Positions 25,701 through 33,312 of a stretch of DNA of 50,204 nt are shown here, in pieces (the first letter of the stretch is position 1; each line of letters begins with the position of its first letter). The position numbers and the translations under genes are program-made. Under the pieces are notes generated by a model that had not been told where the DNA came from, did no database searches, and saw nothing but the letters and a program-made list of their open reading frames with translations. This DNA comes from Nitrospira sp. (GTDB taxonomy: Bacteria; Nitrospirota; Nitrospiria; Nitrospirales; Nitrospiraceae): the NCBI GenBank assembly GCA_020846195.1, contig JADLEJ010000032.1, positions 1 to 50,204 of the forward strand. Direction: 5' to 3'.

Positions 25701-26983
25701 AATGTTCCACCGATGGCTCGTTCAAGGTGGGCCAAGGAGACGGACAATTCATACCGCGCTTGGGCGTAGTCCATCTGAATCTGGCGCTGTACGCGCTGGG
25801 CATCGAAGACGTCTAAGAGGCTTGAGGCGCCTTGCTGAAAACTGAATTGAGCGAGCCGCAAGGCCTCCTGGGCTTGTTTCAACAGTCCTTTGTCGAATAC
25901 GTCGATCAATGCGGCGGTGGTGCGCGCATCTTGATAGTGTTGGAAAATGGCTCTCGCTAGCTCGTTGCGCGTCCGCAGCAACTCGGCTTCGTGATGCCGC
26001 TTGGAGCCCAGCGACGCGGCGATCTCTCCTTCCCGGCGGTACCAGAGTGGCATGGGGATCGACAAGCCTCCTTGCACCGCTTCCCGGCCAATCTCGCGCC
26101 AGTAGCTGCCGTTGACCGTCACGCTGGGCACTCTCGATTGCCGCTCGAATTCGATCTTCCAGTCCGATTGTTCGACCGATTTCAATAAGCGCTGAATAGA
26201 GGGGTGTTCGGTGCCCATGCGAACGATCAATTCATCGAGGTGAATCTCCTTCGACATGCCCATAAAGTCGCCTTGAATGACATAGGTCGATCCGAGCGCC
26301 CCGCCGGTCAGGGTGTCCACTACGGCGCGATTGACGCGCACGGCGTTTTCCGAGCGGGCGAGCTGTTGACGGGCTTTCAGCACTTCGACTTCGGCTTTAA
26401 TCGATTCGAATTGCGGCGCTTCACCCGATTTCACGCGGGCCTTGACGATCCGCGCGACGCTTTCGACGGTGTCGAGATTCTGCTGCGCCAGCGCGGCATC
26501 CCGCTGAGCCAGCAACAGATCGTAGAACGCGACCTTGACTTGCGTGGCCAGGTGCAAGCGGGTTTCCGACATGCCGGCGTTGGCGGTTGCCAGTCCGGCG
26601 TCGGCCACCTTCTGGCGCGCCTTGCGCATTGCCGGCCATTCCAACGGTTGCCCGATGGTCACATTGTATTCAGTGAGTTTTTCACGGTCGAGGGATTCGC
26701 GGATATTGGCACGGCCGGTGTCGCGCACTTCGCCATACCCCATGTAGCCGGTGACGGTGGGGTTCGGATAGGCGCCGGCGGCGGTCTGCTGGCCGCGCTG
26801 TTGATCGATGGTGCCTTCCGCGGACGAGACGGCCGGGTTCTTGGCCAAGGCCAGGTCGAGGATCGAGTCGAGCGTATAGGCTGCTGGCGCCGGCTCCAGC
26901 GCGACGCTGGGCGACGCTGGCAGCGCGATGCCATACAGTGCGGTACTCAGGCCGATGAGAGAAAGCAACGAATGAATTCTCAT
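25697..26983 (-). CDS. TolC-family outer-membrane factor (CusC/CzcC-like)
   Basis: A 428-residue outer-membrane efflux channel protomer. A signal peptide spans about residues 1-28 (PSVALEPAPA). The two OEP repeats are evident: LDSILDLALAKNPAVSSAEG with long helices rich in Ala/Gln/Arg, and ELIVRMGTEHPSIQRLLKSVEQSD starting the second half; both end in helices with ARAIFQHYQDARTTAALIDV and YAQARYELSVSLAHLERAIGG. It is not acylated by a Cys, unlike many CusC homologues. It is the first gene of the three-gene efflux operon, preceded by an extended -10 promoter candidate at 27009-27017. Confidence 0.92.
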   Translation of the reverse strand: MRIHSLLSLIGLSTALYGIALPASPSVALEPAPAAYTLDSILDLALAKNPAVSSAEGTIDQQRGQQTAAGAYPNPTVTGYMGYGEVRDTGRANIRESLDREKLTEYNVTIGQPLEWPAMRKARQKVADAGLATANAGMSETRLHLATQVKVAFYDLLLAQRDAALAQQNLDTVESVARIVKARVKSGEAPQFESIKAEVEVLKARQQLARSENAVRVNRAVVDTLTGGALGSTYVIQGDFMGMSKEIHLDELIVRMGTEHPSIQRLLKSVEQSDWKIEFERQSRVPSVTVNGSYWREIGREAVQGGLSIPMPLWYRREGEIAASLGSKRHHEAELLRTRNELARAIFQHYQDARTTAALIDVFDKGLLKQAQEALRLAQFSFQQGASSLLDVFDAQRVQRQIQMDYAQARYELSVSLAHLERAIGGTL

Positions 26984-27008
26984 GTGCGGGACTCCAATGA
27001 GAGCACAG

Positions 27009-27017
27009 AGTATAGCA
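27009..27017 (-). promoter_or_regulatory. Extended -10 candidate before the RND operon
   Basis: Read on the minus strand, TGCTATACT occurs at 27017-27009: a TATACT hexamer with TG one base before it. It lies 26 bases before the ATG at 26983 and directly after the cupredoxin-like gene stop. No clear metal-regulator palindrome was seen. Confidence 0.35.
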
Positions 27018-27026
27018 GTTCCATGA

Positions 27027-27485
27027 TTAGGTGGAGCGTGGAGAGACGACGATTTTTGCCGTGGGCGTCATGCTTCTCAACGGATCCTGAAGATCGAGCC
27101 AGACGTTGAAGTGGATCGATCCTGCGCGCGCAAAGCACAGGCTCACGTACGCCTTCGGTTGAATCGTGGCGGTATCGTCGAACGAGCCGAACCGCGAGAA
27201 CCCTGTGTGGCAGGAGACGCTCGATCCGGAGAGATGGCTGAGCAGGCTGACGGTGACCGGCTCGTCGCGCAGGTTCTGCCAGCGCACTTCATCGCCGACC
27301 TGGACATCCAGGCGCGGTGGGCTCACGGCATCCTGAATGTGGATGTAATGGGTGTGCAGGGGGGGCGCGCCGGGCAATACCAGCGCGCAAGCGGCCAGGA
27401 AACCGGCTCCGAGGAGGAGCCCGCCCAATTGGGTTGCGCGGATTGCGCGCTGCACGATGGCGAATGCTGGGGGTCTGCGGTCCAT
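27027..27485 (-). CDS. Cupredoxin-like lipoprotein without type-1 copper ligands
   Basis: A 152-residue lipoprotein (lipobox LAAC at about residue 30-33) with a cupredoxin-like beta-sandwich pattern: LDVQVGDEVRWQNLRDEPVTV, then TIQPKAYVSLCFARAGSIHFNV and AKIVVSP. The order and spacing resemble plastocyanin-like domains, but the positions that would carry the copper His, Cys, His and Met are not conserved; VTV replaces the first His and no Cys follows the final loop except Cys in SLC. It may bind metal through other residues (HTHYIH near the N-terminus) or serve another purpose. It lies 43 bases upstream of the efflux operon and is probably co-expressed. Function is inferred from neighbours. 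Confidence 0.6.
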   Translation of the reverse strand: MDRRPPAFAIVQRAIRATQLGGLLLGAGFLAACALVLPGAPPLHTHYIHIQDAVSPPRLDVQVGDEVRWQNLRDEPVTVSLLSHLSGSSVSCHTGFSRFGSFDDTATIQPKAYVSLCFARAGSIHFNVWLDLQDPLRSMTPTAKIVVSPRST

Positions 27486-27539
27486 GCCGTGCCTTTCTTT
27501 GCGGGGCCCGTGCCGGTTATGCGATCGGCCGCCTGGGTC

Positions 27540-27932
27540 TCACTGCTTTGGGAGCAATGCGGCGATCAATGCGAGCAACGTGTCGAGCTCGTACGGTTTA
27601 TGAATTGTTTGGTCGGCGCCGAACGATGCCGCGACAGACAGCAGATCAGTGTGGCCGCTGCCCCCGCTCATGGCGATCAGTTTGATTGCCGGGACCTCCC
27701 GCCGCAAGGCGAGGATCGTTTCCAGTCCTTCTTTGCCGGGCATAAACAAATCCACAATGGCAAGCGCGCATTGTTCTTGTTTGGCGATGGCCAGTCCGGC
27801 ATCTCCGTCTTGGGCGACTTGCACGTCATACCCGACTTCGCTGAGCGCCAGCTTGAGGAGCTTGCGAATGTCCGGATCGTCGTCGATGACGAGGATGGTT
27901 TGTGTGCGCGGCGTATCGATTCGGTCGGTCAT
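27540..27932 (-). CDS. Stand-alone receiver-domain response regulator
   Basis: A 130-residue CheY-like receiver with no output domain. The start ATG at 27932 gives MTDRIDTPRTQTILVIDDD. The acidic pair (VIDDDPD), phosphoacceptor Asp61 in VDLFMPG, Ser/Thr switch in LIAMSGG and the invariant Lys in IHKPYEL are all present, so it should accept phosphate. It could be a phosphate sink or act by protein contact. It lies 54 bases downstream of the cupredoxin-like gene's start and 337 bases from the next receiver gene. Confidence 0.85.
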   Translation of the reverse strand: MTDRIDTPRTQTILVIDDDPDIRKLLKLALSEVGYDVQVAQDGDAGLAIAKQEQCALAIVDLFMPGKEGLETILALRREVPAIKLIAMSGGSGHTDLLSVAASFGADQTIHKPYELDTLLALIAALLPKQ

Positions 27933-28269
27933 GTCTCGGTCTCTCGATTCTTCGTGCCCCCACATCAGGGGAATCGGCAGTATTTGTTCCCTGGGCGATA
28001 TGGGCGTGTTGCGAATAGTTCATGGAGTAGCTTGGGCGATTCTCTCGGCAAGTCCGCCTATTCAGGAGGATCCGGGGCGAGGGACAGGGCGATGGATTGT
28101 ATAGGTGGTGTGTGCAGCATGACGGTATGTCCAGAGTCAGACCAATGGGTGAGTCATCTCTATCGACGAACCCCGTTCAGGATGGCATCGCGCAGGAGTC
28201 GATGCCCCGCGATTCGCCGGCAGGTCTTCATCACCCATTGATCTGACTGTGTTGGATCGGCGGCGTGAA
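27933..28269. other. Intergenic region between two receiver genes
   Basis: This 337-base gap contains no credible gene. Its central part (28135-28248) is a 114-base element with 18-bp inverted termini and an internal hairpin. The remainder holds only short overlapping frames. Confidence 0.5.
28135..28248. repeat. 114-bp element with inverted terminal repeats
   Basis: The left arm agtcagaccaatgggtga (28135-28152) and right arm tcacccattgatctgact (28231-28248) are inverted repeats that match at 17 of 18 positions. Inside, ggcatcg (28184-28190) and cgatgcc (28200-28206) form a second, shorter hairpin. It could be a MITE-like remnant, a transcriptional terminator/attenuator or a structured RNA; no transposase is nearby. 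Confidence 0.75.
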
Positions 28270-28716
28270 TCATCTTAATGCCGTTGGCGCCGGGCGGAAG
28301 ACCGAGGCGCACTTTCGTTTCAATAGCTCCGTGTCGAGCGGCTTCACAATGTATTCATGCGCCCACAGGCGGACGGCATTTCGGAGTTTGTCGATATGCG
28401 GCACGCGAGCCATCACGATAACCGGAATGGCGGGATGGCGGTCTTTCATTTCCTGCAGGACGGCCATGCCGCCGAGGATGGGCATATCCATTTCGAGCAG
28501 CATCCCTGCGAAGGCTGTGGCCGGGTTCGCTTGAGTGAGCCGTGTGAGCCCGGAAACGCCATTCGCTTCTCCTTCGGCGTCGAATCCCCATTGGGCCAAG
28601 TGGGCGCACACAGACAGCCGGATGTCATCGTCATGATCGACCACGAGGATGCGCTGGCGGACGGCGGATGCGGCGGTCATGCTAGGGTTCTGTTCCGTCA
28701 TTGCGGTATGAGCCAT
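28270..28716 (-). CDS. Atypical receiver protein with Glu at the phosphorylation site
   Basis: A 148-residue receiver-domain protein. The acidic pocket (VVDHDDD) and Lys in EYIVKPLD are kept, but the phosphoacceptor position reads LLEMDMP, so Glu75 stands where the invariant Asp should be, and the switch Thr/Ser region reads VIVMARV with Met. A Glu at that position often mimics the phosphorylated state. The next Asp (77) is not aligned with the pocket. It may be a constitutively active adaptor or a decoy. It lies 16 bases downstream of the small Cys protein and is probably in the same operon as the receiver at 28995. Confidence 0.78.
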   Translation of the reverse strand: MAHTAMTEQNPSMTAASAVRQRILVVDHDDDIRLSVCAHLAQWGFDAEGEANGVSGLTRLTQANPATAFAGMLLEMDMPILGGMAVLQEMKDRHPAIPVIVMARVPHIDKLRNAVRLWAHEYIVKPLDTELLKRKCASVFRPAPTALR

Positions 28717-28732
28717 GCTGCCGATCTGTGCC

Positions 28733-28981
28733 TTAGGCCGAGATTCTCACCGTGCTCGCTGGGTGGGGGATCTCATGAGTCTGAGCTTCCGGCACAGGCC
28801 TTCTGGAAGAGGGCGATAGGCCGCGTCCGAATGTGACGAGCTGTTGATAGAATGGCTCACAGTCGGAACAATAGGTTGCTTCCAATGCCCGCGCCTCCTG
28901 CTCGCTGCCGGACAGACCGGCCTCAGTCTTCTGATGGATTGGACACCAGCAAAATCCGCAGCGCGTCAGATTCACAGCCAT
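28733..28981 (-). CDS. Small Cys-rich (putative zinc-binding) protein
   Basis: An 82-residue protein from ATG 28981, chosen because AGAGGA lies eight bases upstream; the longer reading (to 29110) would overlap the previous receiver. It has CGFCWCPIHQ near the N-terminus and YCSDCEPF about 30 residues later, which could form a four-Cys zinc site. The tail is Pro/Ser-rich and probably disordered. I do not recognise the family. It lies between two receiver genes, 13 bases after one and 16 before the other, so a role in the same signalling unit is possible. Confidence 0.55.
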   Translation of the reverse strand: MAVNLTRCGFCWCPIHQKTEAGLSGSEQEARALEATYCSDCEPFYQQLVTFGRGLSPSSRRPVPEAQTHEIPHPASTVRISA

Positions 28982-28994
28982 GGCGATATCCTCT

Positions 28995-29480
28995 TCATCG
29001 AATCCCATCGCGCGCGTCGTGACGCCGGCGCTGCCTGTCGGGCCGGTTGTCCTTCCGCTGCCGGGGATCGATTGATGTCGTCCCCGATGAAGCATAGGGC
29101 GCGGTCCCATCGGTGGGCGAGCAGGCGATCAGGGGCCGTAATGCGCCGACTAAGTCGATCGTGTCGCCCTTGACGAGATAGCCGGACGCTCCTGCTTCAA
29201 AGGCGGAGGCCATGTAAGAGGGCTCCGCATGGGACGTCAGAAAGATGATCCGTGCGCTGGGGGCGATGGTTTTCAGGAGCTGCGCCGCTTGGATGCCGTT
29301 GATTTTCGGCATGTTGATATCGGAGATGACCACATCCGGTTGCAGGATTTGGGCATATTGCAGAAGCATTTCTCCATCCTCCGCCATGCCGACGACTTTG
29401 AACTCCGGTTCTAAAATAACGCGGAGGAGTTTTCTGATTTGCGGATGATCGTCGGCCAGTAGGATACGGGTCCGTTTCAT
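28995..29480 (-). CDS. NarL-type receiver protein lacking its HTH domain
   Basis: A 161-residue response regulator. The receiver is complete: ILLADDHPQ acidic pair, phosphoacceptor Asp54 in ISDINMPKING, Thr-Ser switch in IIFLTSHAEP, Lys in SGYLVKGDT. It is most similar in style to NarL/FixJ receivers, yet after LRPLIAC the C-terminal 40 residues are a charged, low-complexity tail (PRQRKDNRPDRQRRRHDARD) with no LuxR helix-turn-helix. Start is ATG 29480, right behind AGGAGG. The missing output domain may be a real loss or a frameshifted remnant. It leads the small operon 29480 to 28270. Confidence 0.78.
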   Translation of the reverse strand: MKRTRILLADDHPQIRKLLRVILEPEFKVVGMAEDGEMLLQYAQILQPDVVISDINMPKINGIQAAQLLKTIAPSARIIFLTSHAEPSYMASAFEAGASGYLVKGDTIDLVGALRPLIACSPTDGTAPYASSGTTSIDPRQRKDNRPDRQRRRHDARDGIR

Positions 29481-29660
29481 CGTCACCTCCTAATAGATGA
29501 TGATGTGTGCAGAACGCGCACTCCGGTGCGCCTACGCTCCGTAGACAAAAGTGTACGCCCTGGGGAGGCGAAGAAGTACTAGACATGTCCCCAGGTAGGA
29601 CTGGGGAAATCCCTGGGTTCTTATGTCGGCGAGTGTGCGGGAATCGCGAGGCGAGCGCCG

Positions 29661-30302
29661 TTAGGATGAAATGAGTCTGTGGGCTAGCGCGTAGCGGGTG
29701 AGTTCGGCTGTGGTGTGGAGATCCAGCTGATCCATTAATTGAGCCTTGTGAAATTCGACGGTTTTAGGAGAGATGTCGAGCGCCGTCGCAATTTCTTTGA
29801 CCGTGTTTCCTTCGGCGACCAATTGCAGGACTTCTCGCTGGCGGGGCGTCAGCCCGCCGTCGTCTTTTGTCGATGGCGCTCGTCCAGTTACGGCGGACTG
29901 CACCAGCCCTTTGGCAATGAGCGGCGTGATGTAGTTGTGCCCGCTCATCGCGGCTTGGACCGCTTGGACCAGCTCCGATCCCGCCGAGCGTTTGAGCAGG
30001 TAGCCTGTGGCGCCTGCTTTAAAGGCCTCGGCCACATACGCCTGGTCGGCATGCATGGTGACGAAGAGGATTCTGATGTCTGGCAACTCTTTGTGAAGTT
30101 TGCGGGCCGCGTCGATGCCATTCAGATGCGGCATGGAGATGTCGAGCGTCACAATGTCTGGCTGGAATTGATGGGCCAGCTTCAACAGCGTGCGCCCGTC
30201 TTCCGCCGCGCCGACAATGTCGCAGGATCCCTCCAGTAATTTACGATAGCCGTCGAGGACCAAGGTATGGTCGTCGGCCAGCAGGACTCGGGGTTTTGTC
30301 AC
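29661..30302 (-). CDS. NarL/FixJ-family response regulator with LuxR HTH
   Basis: A 213-residue two-component transcription regulator. The receiver has the LLADDHTL acidic pair, phosphoacceptor Asp54 in VTLDISMPHLNG, the FVTMHAD switch and the YLLKRSAG Lys. The C-terminal LuxR-type DNA-binding domain is intact: LTPRQREVLQLVAEGNTVKEIATALDISPKTVEFHKAQLM. Its start overlaps the kinase stop by four bases, so it is the cognate partner of that kinase. The target genes are unknown; neighbours include the decarboxylase and receivers. Confidence 0.93.
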   Translation of the reverse strand: MTKPRVLLADDHTLVLDGYRKLLEGSCDIVGAAEDGRTLLKLAHQFQPDIVTLDISMPHLNGIDAARKLHKELPDIRILFVTMHADQAYVAEAFKAGATGYLLKRSAGSELVQAVQAAMSGHNYITPLIAKGLVQSAVTGRAPSTKDDGGLTPRQREVLQLVAEGNTVKEIATALDISPKTVEFHKAQLMDQLDLHTTAELTRYALAHRLISS

Positions 30303-31420
30303 ATCTCCTCCATCAAGGGAATACTGGCTTGCAGCCTGGTGCCGGTGCCGGTGTCGGAGTCGATCGTCAACGTGCCTCCGATCAGGGCGACCCGCTCTTT
30401 CATGCTCAACAACCCAAGGCCCCTGGACTCCGTTCGCCGAAGCTCCGAAGGGAATCCTACACCATTATCGGCGATTGTGAAGAGCAATCCGATGCTGGAT
30501 TGCGCCAAGGTCACCTCGATCCGCGAGGCTTTCGCGTGGCGGACGATATTGTTCAGGCTTTCCTGTGCGATGCGATACACGCAGGTTGCGATGTCTTGAG
30601 AAACCGATTTCGGCATATCGTGGCAGGCGATGTGGGTGTCGAGATGGTTGCGGGAGGCGACGTCCTCCACTAGTCGCTGGAGGGCAATCGAGAGACCGAG
30701 ATCGTCGAGGATCGACGGGTGGTAATGATAGGCGAGGTGGCGCACGTCTTCCGACAGCTCGGCCACGCGGTCTGAAATCAACCGGATGGCCTGGGAGACG
30801 GGCGGCATCGGCGCGGGCTGTTGCCGCTGCACGCCTTCCAGCTCGATGGAGAGAAGCGCCAGCCGTTGATTGATGTCGTCGTGGAGGTCGCGGGAAATTC
30901 TCCGCCGCTCGTCTTCCTGGGCTTGAATCAATTGCGACGTCAGCCTGGTTAATTCCTGGCGGCTGAATTTGAGAGAACGCTCGGTGTGGATGCGCTCCGT
31001 AATTTCGGCGACCAGGGCTTCGTTCACCATGGCCAGTTGCTGAGTGCGATCCCACACGCGTGTTTCCAGTTCGGTATTCATTCGCTGGAGGAGGAGCTCG
31101 TGCTCTCGGCGTTGGTGGAAATACCAGACGGGCACCCACATGGTCCAGATGCTGAAGGCTCGATTGGAAATAGGCACCCAGAGAGGCACGTTATGCGGGT
31201 TCTCGCTCATCAGCCCTGCAACGACGATCAGGGCCGTGACGGTGCCGGCGATGATGAACGGATACCGCCGCTGCTGGGACAGCAGCGAGAGCAGCACGGG
31301 GCCGAGGTAGAGGACGTGATTGGCCACGCCCAGCGGGGTGCGGAGATCGATGAGTAAGAGTATGACGGTCAACGCCGCCACACTCGATGAAATGACCCAT
31401 TGTGGGGGTGTGCGTTTCAT
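30299..31420 (-). CDS. NarX-type sensor histidine kinase (HisKA_3)
   Basis: A 373-residue membrane sensor kinase. The N-terminal third has about four TM segments (residues 8-25, 33-48, 54-72, 85-102) and little periplasmic exposure, so it may sense the membrane or an intracellular cue. A coiled coil leads to the HisKA_3 dimerisation helix with His180 in RRRISRDLHDDINQRL. The catalytic domain has the N box ESLNNIVRHA and the G boxes DNGVGF and RGLGLLSMKERV. It is a partner of the overlapping NarL-type regulator. The divergence from other NarX proteins in the sensor part means the signal is unknown. Confidence 0.92.
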   Translation of the reverse strand: MKRTPPQWVISSSVAALTVILLLIDLRTPLGVANHVLYLGPVLLSLLSQQRRYPFIIAGTVTALIVVAGLMSENPHNVPLWVPISNRAFSIWTMWVPVWYFHQRREHELLLQRMNTELETRVWDRTQQLAMVNEALVAEITERIHTERSLKFSRQELTRLTSQLIQAQEDERRRISRDLHDDINQRLALLSIELEGVQRQQPAPMPPVSQAIRLISDRVAELSEDVRHLAYHYHPSILDDLGLSIALQRLVEDVASRNHLDTHIACHDMPKSVSQDIATCVYRIAQESLNNIVRHAKASRIEVTLAQSSIGLLFTIADNGVGFPSELRRTESRGLGLLSMKERVALIGGTLTIDSDTGTGTRLQASIPLMEEM

Positions 31421-31507
31421 GGAGGTTCGTGAAGCGAATTATCCTCCTCATGGCCGGGCAGTTCAAGCCTGGCGCGTGGCCGGGAATATGCTGACGGACT
31501 TTGTTGC

Positions 31508-33163
31508 CTACGGTGTTTTCATTGAGAGTTTTTTTCCCAGTCGGCGCGCCAGGCGAACCATGCCGGGAGAGCGGTCGGCTGGGTCCAGTAAGACGTTGAG
31601 TACATGGATCTGCGCAGGGTCGGCCAGCGCGGCGGCGATGCGCTGTTCAAAGTCTTGTTGCGTCGCGACGCGGGACCCCACGCCTCCGCCAACCAGGTCG
31701 CAGATGCGCTCGTAGTGCCATTCGTGGACATCGTTGAACGGGCCTTCAAGGATTTCACGCTCGGTGGAATAGCCGTGGTTGTTGAGAATAATGACGATGG
31801 GGGATTGTCCGTAGCGCACGCAGCTGGACAATTCCGTTCCGGTCATCTGAAAGGCTCCGTCTCCAACGAGTACAATCGGGCGGAGCGTGGGGTCGGCGCA
31901 GGAGGCGCCGAGCGCGGCGGGGATGGCAAATCCCATGGAGGTGTAATAGGCGGGAGAGAGAAATTCAAACCGGCGGCGGACATGCAGGTCGGCACCGGCA
32001 AATAAGGCCTCTCCCACATCCGCGATCACCAGCGTCCGGTCGTTGAGGATCGTGTCGAGATGGCTGAATAATCCGTGGAGCGTGATGGGGCCTTGGGGAT
32101 CCAACGGGGGGAGAACGGAGATCGATGGGGCCGGCAGCGCGCGTGACGAAAAACTGGGAAGCGGAGATTCGCCGAGCCCGCGCACAAAATCCTGGAAGAG
32201 GATGGTGTCGTACCGGTGATGTTTGATGGCCACATGGTCGGCGGTGGCGTGGATCGTGCGGCCTTCTGTCATGAGTGGGGAGTGGGTATCCATATCTTCG
32301 ACATCGGAGAGAATCGATCCAAGAATCAGGAGGCAGTCGGACTCATTGATGAATTGCTGGACTTCATCGCGGCCGATCAGTCCTCCGTACACGCCGACAT
32401 ACAGCGGATGGTCTTCTCGAATCACGGATTTCCCCAGCAAGGTGGAGGCAACGGGGATATTCAGCCGTTCGACCAGCCGTGCAAGATCGTCATGCAGGCC
32501 AAAACGTCCCACCTCGGCTCCGACCAGGATTGCCGGGCGCTGTGCGGAGGACAGCATCGTGCGGACTTCGCCGATGGCTTCAGCCAATGCCGCTGGGTCG
32601 TCGGGCTTGTCTTCGACGCGGATGAGGGGGCTGCTGTTCCGCAACGGGCTGTGGACCATGTCGCGGGGGATTTCAATATAGATGGGGCGGCGATAGCGCA
32701 GCAAGGCGGCAAAGGCGCGATCCATCTCTCGCTCGGCCGTAAGGGGATCGTCGAGGGTGATGGCGGCGACGGTCATTTGTTCGAAGACATTCCGCTGAGT
32801 GGAAAAGTCTCTGACCATATGGTGCATGTAGGGTGTGCGCGCGCGCTCCGAGAGTCCCGGCGATCCAGTGAGCAGGACGACGGGGGATCGCTCCGCGTAG
32901 GCGCAGGCGATCGCATTGACGGTGTTGAGCCCGCCGACGCAATACGTCACGCAGACGGCGCCGATGCCGTTGATGCGAGCATAGGCATCCGCGGCAAAGC
33001 CCGCGCAGTCTTCCCTGGTCGTCCCGATATGCGCGATAGGCGACGCCTCGATCAATTGGTAGAGCGACAGGACATAGTCGCCTGGAATGCCGAAAATGTG
33101 CCGGACTCCCAAGCGGTGGAGCCGGTCGAGCACCGCAGTTCCGATCGTTGCCGGTTGAATCAT
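31508..33163 (-). CDS. ThDP-dependent 2-oxo acid decarboxylase (pyruvate/indolepyruvate decarboxylase-like)
   Basis: A 551-residue thiamine-diphosphate enzyme. The N-terminal Pyr domain has HIFGIPGDYVL and REDCAGFAADAYAR, where the catalytic cofactor-activating Glu is kept; the paired His motif of PDC-type decarboxylases appears as YMHHMV. The cofactor motif is VGDGAFQMTGTE followed by NNHGYSTE, that is GDG-x-NN. Start is ATG 33163 behind GGGAGA; an upstream start adds 16 residues. It may turn pyruvate into acetaldehyde, or indolepyruvate into an aldehyde. Specificity is not readable. It is downstream of nothing obvious and followed by the kinase operon 87 bases away on the same strand. Confidence 0.85.
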   Translation of the reverse strand: MIQPATIGTAVLDRLHRLGVRHIFGIPGDYVLSLYQLIEASPIAHIGTTREDCAGFAADAYARINGIGAVCVTYCVGGLNTVNAIACAYAERSPVVLLTGSPGLSERARTPYMHHMVRDFSTQRNVFEQMTVAAITLDDPLTAEREMDRAFAALLRYRRPIYIEIPRDMVHSPLRNSSPLIRVEDKPDDPAALAEAIGEVRTMLSSAQRPAILVGAEVGRFGLHDDLARLVERLNIPVASTLLGKSVIREDHPLYVGVYGGLIGRDEVQQFINESDCLLILGSILSDVEDMDTHSPLMTEGRTIHATADHVAIKHHRYDTILFQDFVRGLGESPLPSFSSRALPAPSISVLPPLDPQGPITLHGLFSHLDTILNDRTLVIADVGEALFAGADLHVRRRFEFLSPAYYTSMGFAIPAALGASCADPTLRPIVLVGDGAFQMTGTELSSCVRYGQSPIVIILNNHGYSTEREILEGPFNDVHEWHYERICDLVGGGVGSRVATQQDFEQRIAAALADPAQIHVLNVLLDPADRSPGMVRLARRLGKKLSMKTP

Positions 33164-33312
33164 ACGTATCTCCCAGGGGTCGGCCTTGAGCAGATGATGT
33201 CGCCGCAGCACATCACACTGATTCGGGCAGCGTCAAGTCATGGCTCGGCGCGCGTCAGAGAATGCGGGGAATCCCCTTGACCTTTCATGGTCCCAGGCTG
33301 GATAAGTGACGC

